Source of the DNA: JBDWFY01 sp965275915
Lineage (GTDB): Bacteria; Pseudomonadota; Alphaproteobacteria; Rhizobiales; Stappiaceae
DNA: 64,000 nt
Direction of reading: 5' to 3'
Assembly (NCBI GenBank): GCA_965275915.1
Contig: CBDHYI010000004.1
Span: 248,001-312,000, forward strand
The position numbers and the translations under genes were made by a program. Below are positions 61,945 through 64,000 of this stretch, one piece after another. Position 1 is the first letter of the stretch, and every line of letters starts with the position of its first letter. The notes below the pieces were generated by a model. The model saw only the letters and a list, made by a program, of their open reading frames with translations, did not search any database and had not been told where the DNA came from.

Positions 61945-63159
61945 ATGCAAGCCGCACTGCTGGGACTTGTGACCATCGTGGTCGGTGTGGGGGGATGTCT
62001 TCTCTACTATTACTGCTCTAACTTGTTCCTCGACAAAGTCCTCTTCCCTGCCAGCGGCCCGAACGCGGGCCGGAACATCAACCGGGCAAACTTTGTCCGG
62101 CCATGGCTGTTTGTGCTGCCGGCTGTCCTGGCGCTGGGCCTGTATCTTGCCTATCCGGTTTTTGCCACCCTTTGGTACTCGGTCACTGACCGGTCACAAG
62201 GTGGCGCATTTGTAGGTCTTCAGAACTACGGCCAGATGATGGGAGAGCCCAAGTTCTGGGAAGCAATGCGCAACAACATGCTGTGGTTGATCATCGTGCC
62301 GGCGACCTCAACCGCAGCGGGTTTGCTGGTTGCACAGCTTACGGACCGCCTGAGTTGGGGAAGTATCGCCAAATCGCTGATCTTCATGCCGATGGCAATT
62401 TCCTTTGTCGGCGCTTCGGTGATCTTCAAACTCATTTACGATACCCGGCCCGCGGATCAGGCGCAAATCGGCATAATGAACGCGGTCTGGCTGCAATTCG
62501 ACGGAGGCATTGGATCTTTTCTGTTCCTCCGACTGCTGCCGGCATCCTTAATGTTGTTTGGTACCGCAATCGCACTTTATGTCGCGTGGGGTTTCTACAA
62601 GACAATTCAGGAAAAAGGCGGCCTCGTCCTCCGAGGATTTGGGATCGTCGCGCTGGTCTATTTCGCGTTCATATTCGCCGGCATTGCGTTCCGCGCATTG
62701 ACGATGACGTTTCCCTATGGCGAGCCCCAGACGTGGCTGACGATTCCAGGATGGAATTCGTTTCTTTTAATGGTCGTGCTGATCTGGATCCAAACCGGAT
62801 TTGCGATGGTGATTTTGTCCGCGGCGCTACGCGGGATTCCGGAGGAAACGGTTGAAGCGGCCATTGTTGATGGAGCCAACCCGTTCCAGGTGTTCTTCAA
62901 GATCAAAATGCCTCAGATATCCGGCACCATCGTGGTGGTCTGGACGACAATCACGCTGACGGTGCTGAAGGTCTTTGACATCGTTTTTGCGATGACGAAC
63001 GGTCAATGGGAAAGTCAGGTTTTGGCCAACTACATGTTCGACAAGCTGTTCCGGGCCAATGATTGGGGCGTGGGATCAGCTGCCGCAATGGTGATCATGT
63101 TGCTGGTCAGCCCGATCCTTATCTGGAATGTCTACAATGCCCGTAAGGAGATGCGCTGA
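61945..63159 (+). CDS. aglF: Alpha-glucoside ABC transporter permease (MalF-like)
   Basis: It has 404 residues, with GGGAGG seven bases before the ATG. An extra N-terminal helix (about 3-25) precedes the usual MalF-type set. The permease signature EAA loop is EETVEAAIVDGANPFQVFFKIKMP near residue 305-330, which contacts the ATPase. A long stretch around 170-260 carries additional membrane helices. It forms a heterodimer with AglG. Confidence 0.9.
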   Translation: MQAALLGLVTIVVGVGGCLLYYYCSNLFLDKVLFPASGPNAGRNINRANFVRPWLFVLPAVLALGLYLAYPVFATLWYSVTDRSQGGAFVGLQNYGQMMGEPKFWEAMRNNMLWLIIVPATSTAAGLLVAQLTDRLSWGSIAKSLIFMPMAISFVGASVIFKLIYDTRPADQAQIGIMNAVWLQFDGGIGSFLFLRLLPASLMLFGTAIALYVAWGFYKTIQEKGGLVLRGFGIVALVYFAFIFAGIAFRALTMTFPYGEPQTWLTIPGWNSFLLMVVLIWIQTGFAMVILSAALRGIPEETVEAAIVDGANPFQVFFKIKMPQISGTIVVVWTTITLTVLKVFDIVFAMTNGQWESQVLANYMFDKLFRANDWGVGSAAAMVIMLLVSPILIWNVYNARKEMR

Positions 63160-63186
63160 TGGCCCTCGACAGGACAGGAGCAAGTT

Positions 63187-64000
63187 ATGGATAACATTGC
63201 CGGAAGTAAATCGAGCCTTACCTGGGTTGTGCAGATCTCTGTCATCGCTCTGGTTGTACTCTGGTTGTTCCCGACCGTGGGCCTCTTCGTTTCATCTTTC
63301 CGAACAGCCGATCAGATTACCGGATCGGGCTGGTGGCAGTCGCTGTTCCCAACCGAGCAGAATGCCACTTATCGCGCCACTGATCCCGACGATGAGGGCG
63401 CACAGCAGTTTATTGACGGCAAGTATGTCATCGAGGGAAACATCTACGGCCAGGGATCTCCAGCACAGATTTCGGCCTGGGGAATCTCGTCCCGCGATAT
63501 CAAAGCATATACACCCGGCGAGACCGCTACTTTCGGTGATGGAGAAACGATGACTGTCCAGTCAAACGGAGACTACCGTTGGACGGGGACTGAGCCGCTT
63601 TCCGGACGCGGACAGCGAATATTTGTCACCGCAACATCCCCGCCGGAGTTCACCACGTCAAATTACGTGAAGGTTCTCACGGGTGGATACTCAGATGGCG
63701 GTATGACGCGCGCTTTTTTCAATACGCTTACCGTTACAATTCCCGCAACAATCATTCCAATTGTTGTCGCCGCTTTTGCTGCGTACGCGTTGGCGTGGAT
63801 GGATTTTCCAGGACGGGCGATCCTGATCGCAATGATTGTGGGGCTTCTTGTCGTCCCCCTGCAGCTGGCGCTGATTCCGCTTTTGCGGCTGCACCTGGAA
63901 ATTGGCATCGGTAAAGGGTACCTGGGCACCTGGCTGGCTCACACCGGCTTCGGATTGCCTTTGGCGGTCTATTTGTTGCGCAATTACATGGTTGGCCTTC
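63187..64000 (+). CDS. aglG: Alpha-glucoside ABC transporter permease (MalG-like), 3' end outside window
   Basis: It is open to the window end: 271 codons are visible. AGGAG lies six bases before the ATG and 27 bases separate it from aglF. The first helix is at about 13-35. It is followed by a periplasmic stretch of roughly 140 residues (about 40-175) before the core helices TRAFFNTLTVTIPATIIPIV and onward. That insert is longer than in MalG and is a known AglG-type trait. The EAA loop is not yet reached. An ATPase (aglK) and a glucosidase (aglA) would be expected just beyond. Confidence 0.9.
   Translation, partial: MDNIAGSKSSLTWVVQISVIALVVLWLFPTVGLFVSSFRTADQITGSGWWQSLFPTEQNATYRATDPDDEGAQQFIDGKYVIEGNIYGQGSPAQISAWGISSRDIKAYTPGETATFGDGETMTVQSNGDYRWTGTEPLSGRGQRIFVTATSPPEFTTSNYVKVLTGGYSDGGMTRAFFNTLTVTIPATIIPIVVAAFAAYALAWMDFPGRAILIAMIVGLLVVPLQLALIPLLRLHLEIGIGKGYLGTWLAHTGFGLPLAVYLLRNYMVGL

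Overview
The window comes from an alphaproteobacterium, most probably a member of the Hyphomicrobiales (Rhizobiales). The grounds are the fused rif-str-S10-spc-alpha gene order with adk directly upstream of rpsM and no rpmJ or infA in the cluster, a Porin_2-type (Omp2-like) porin, a BA14K-family protein, an AglR/AglEFG alpha-glucoside system, and GTG starts with strong GGAG ribosome sites. No rRNA, CRISPR array, phage or complete IS was seen. The genus cannot be fixed from the sequence.

Layout. (1) 1-5.4 kb: the end of a LysR-type regulator on +, then on - a chemoreceptor (MCP), a DegP-like protease and rarA. (2) 5.6-38.9 kb, all on the - strand and read from right to left: tRNA-Tyr, tRNA-Gly, tuf, tRNA-Trp, secE, nusG, rplKAJL, rpoBC, a small unknown protein, rpsL, rpsG, fusA, a second identical tuf, the S10 operon, the spc operon with secY and adk, and the alpha operon (rpsM, rpsK, rpoA, rplQ). 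Several RNA-level controls can be read: tandem promoters before the tRNAs, an L10-type leader, a hairpin string between rplL and rpoB, a terminator after rpoC, a promoter before rpsL, a hairpin between tuf and rpsJ, an internal terminator between adk and rpsM, and a strong terminator after rplQ.

(3) 39-45.7 kb, envelope genes: rlmB, a BA14K protein, a porin behind an extremely AT-rich leader with two palindromes, tRNA-Thr, a membrane-anchored thioredoxin-like protein, two adjacent L,D-transpeptidases, a small Cys-rich secreted protein and a ThuA-like protein. (4) 45.8-53.3 kb, transport: an AcrAB-like RND pump without its outer-membrane channel, a DHA2 drug exporter and a divergent MHS-type symporter.

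(5) 53.6-59.1 kb: an MMPL-like RND exporter translationally coupled to a small secreted protein, a 143-bp MITE-like element with perfect 22-bp inverted ends and CTAG duplications, a LuxR-type solo regulator and an aldo/keto reductase. (6) 59.3-64 kb: AglR (LacI family) divergent from aglEFG, with two matching palindromic operators placed just after the predicted start sites. aglG is cut by the window end.

Most of the window is conserved housekeeping DNA. The least explained items are the MMPL-like exporter with its coupled secreted partner, the MITE, the thioredoxin-like/L,D-transpeptidase/Cys-rich cluster, and the small gene between rpoC and rpsL.
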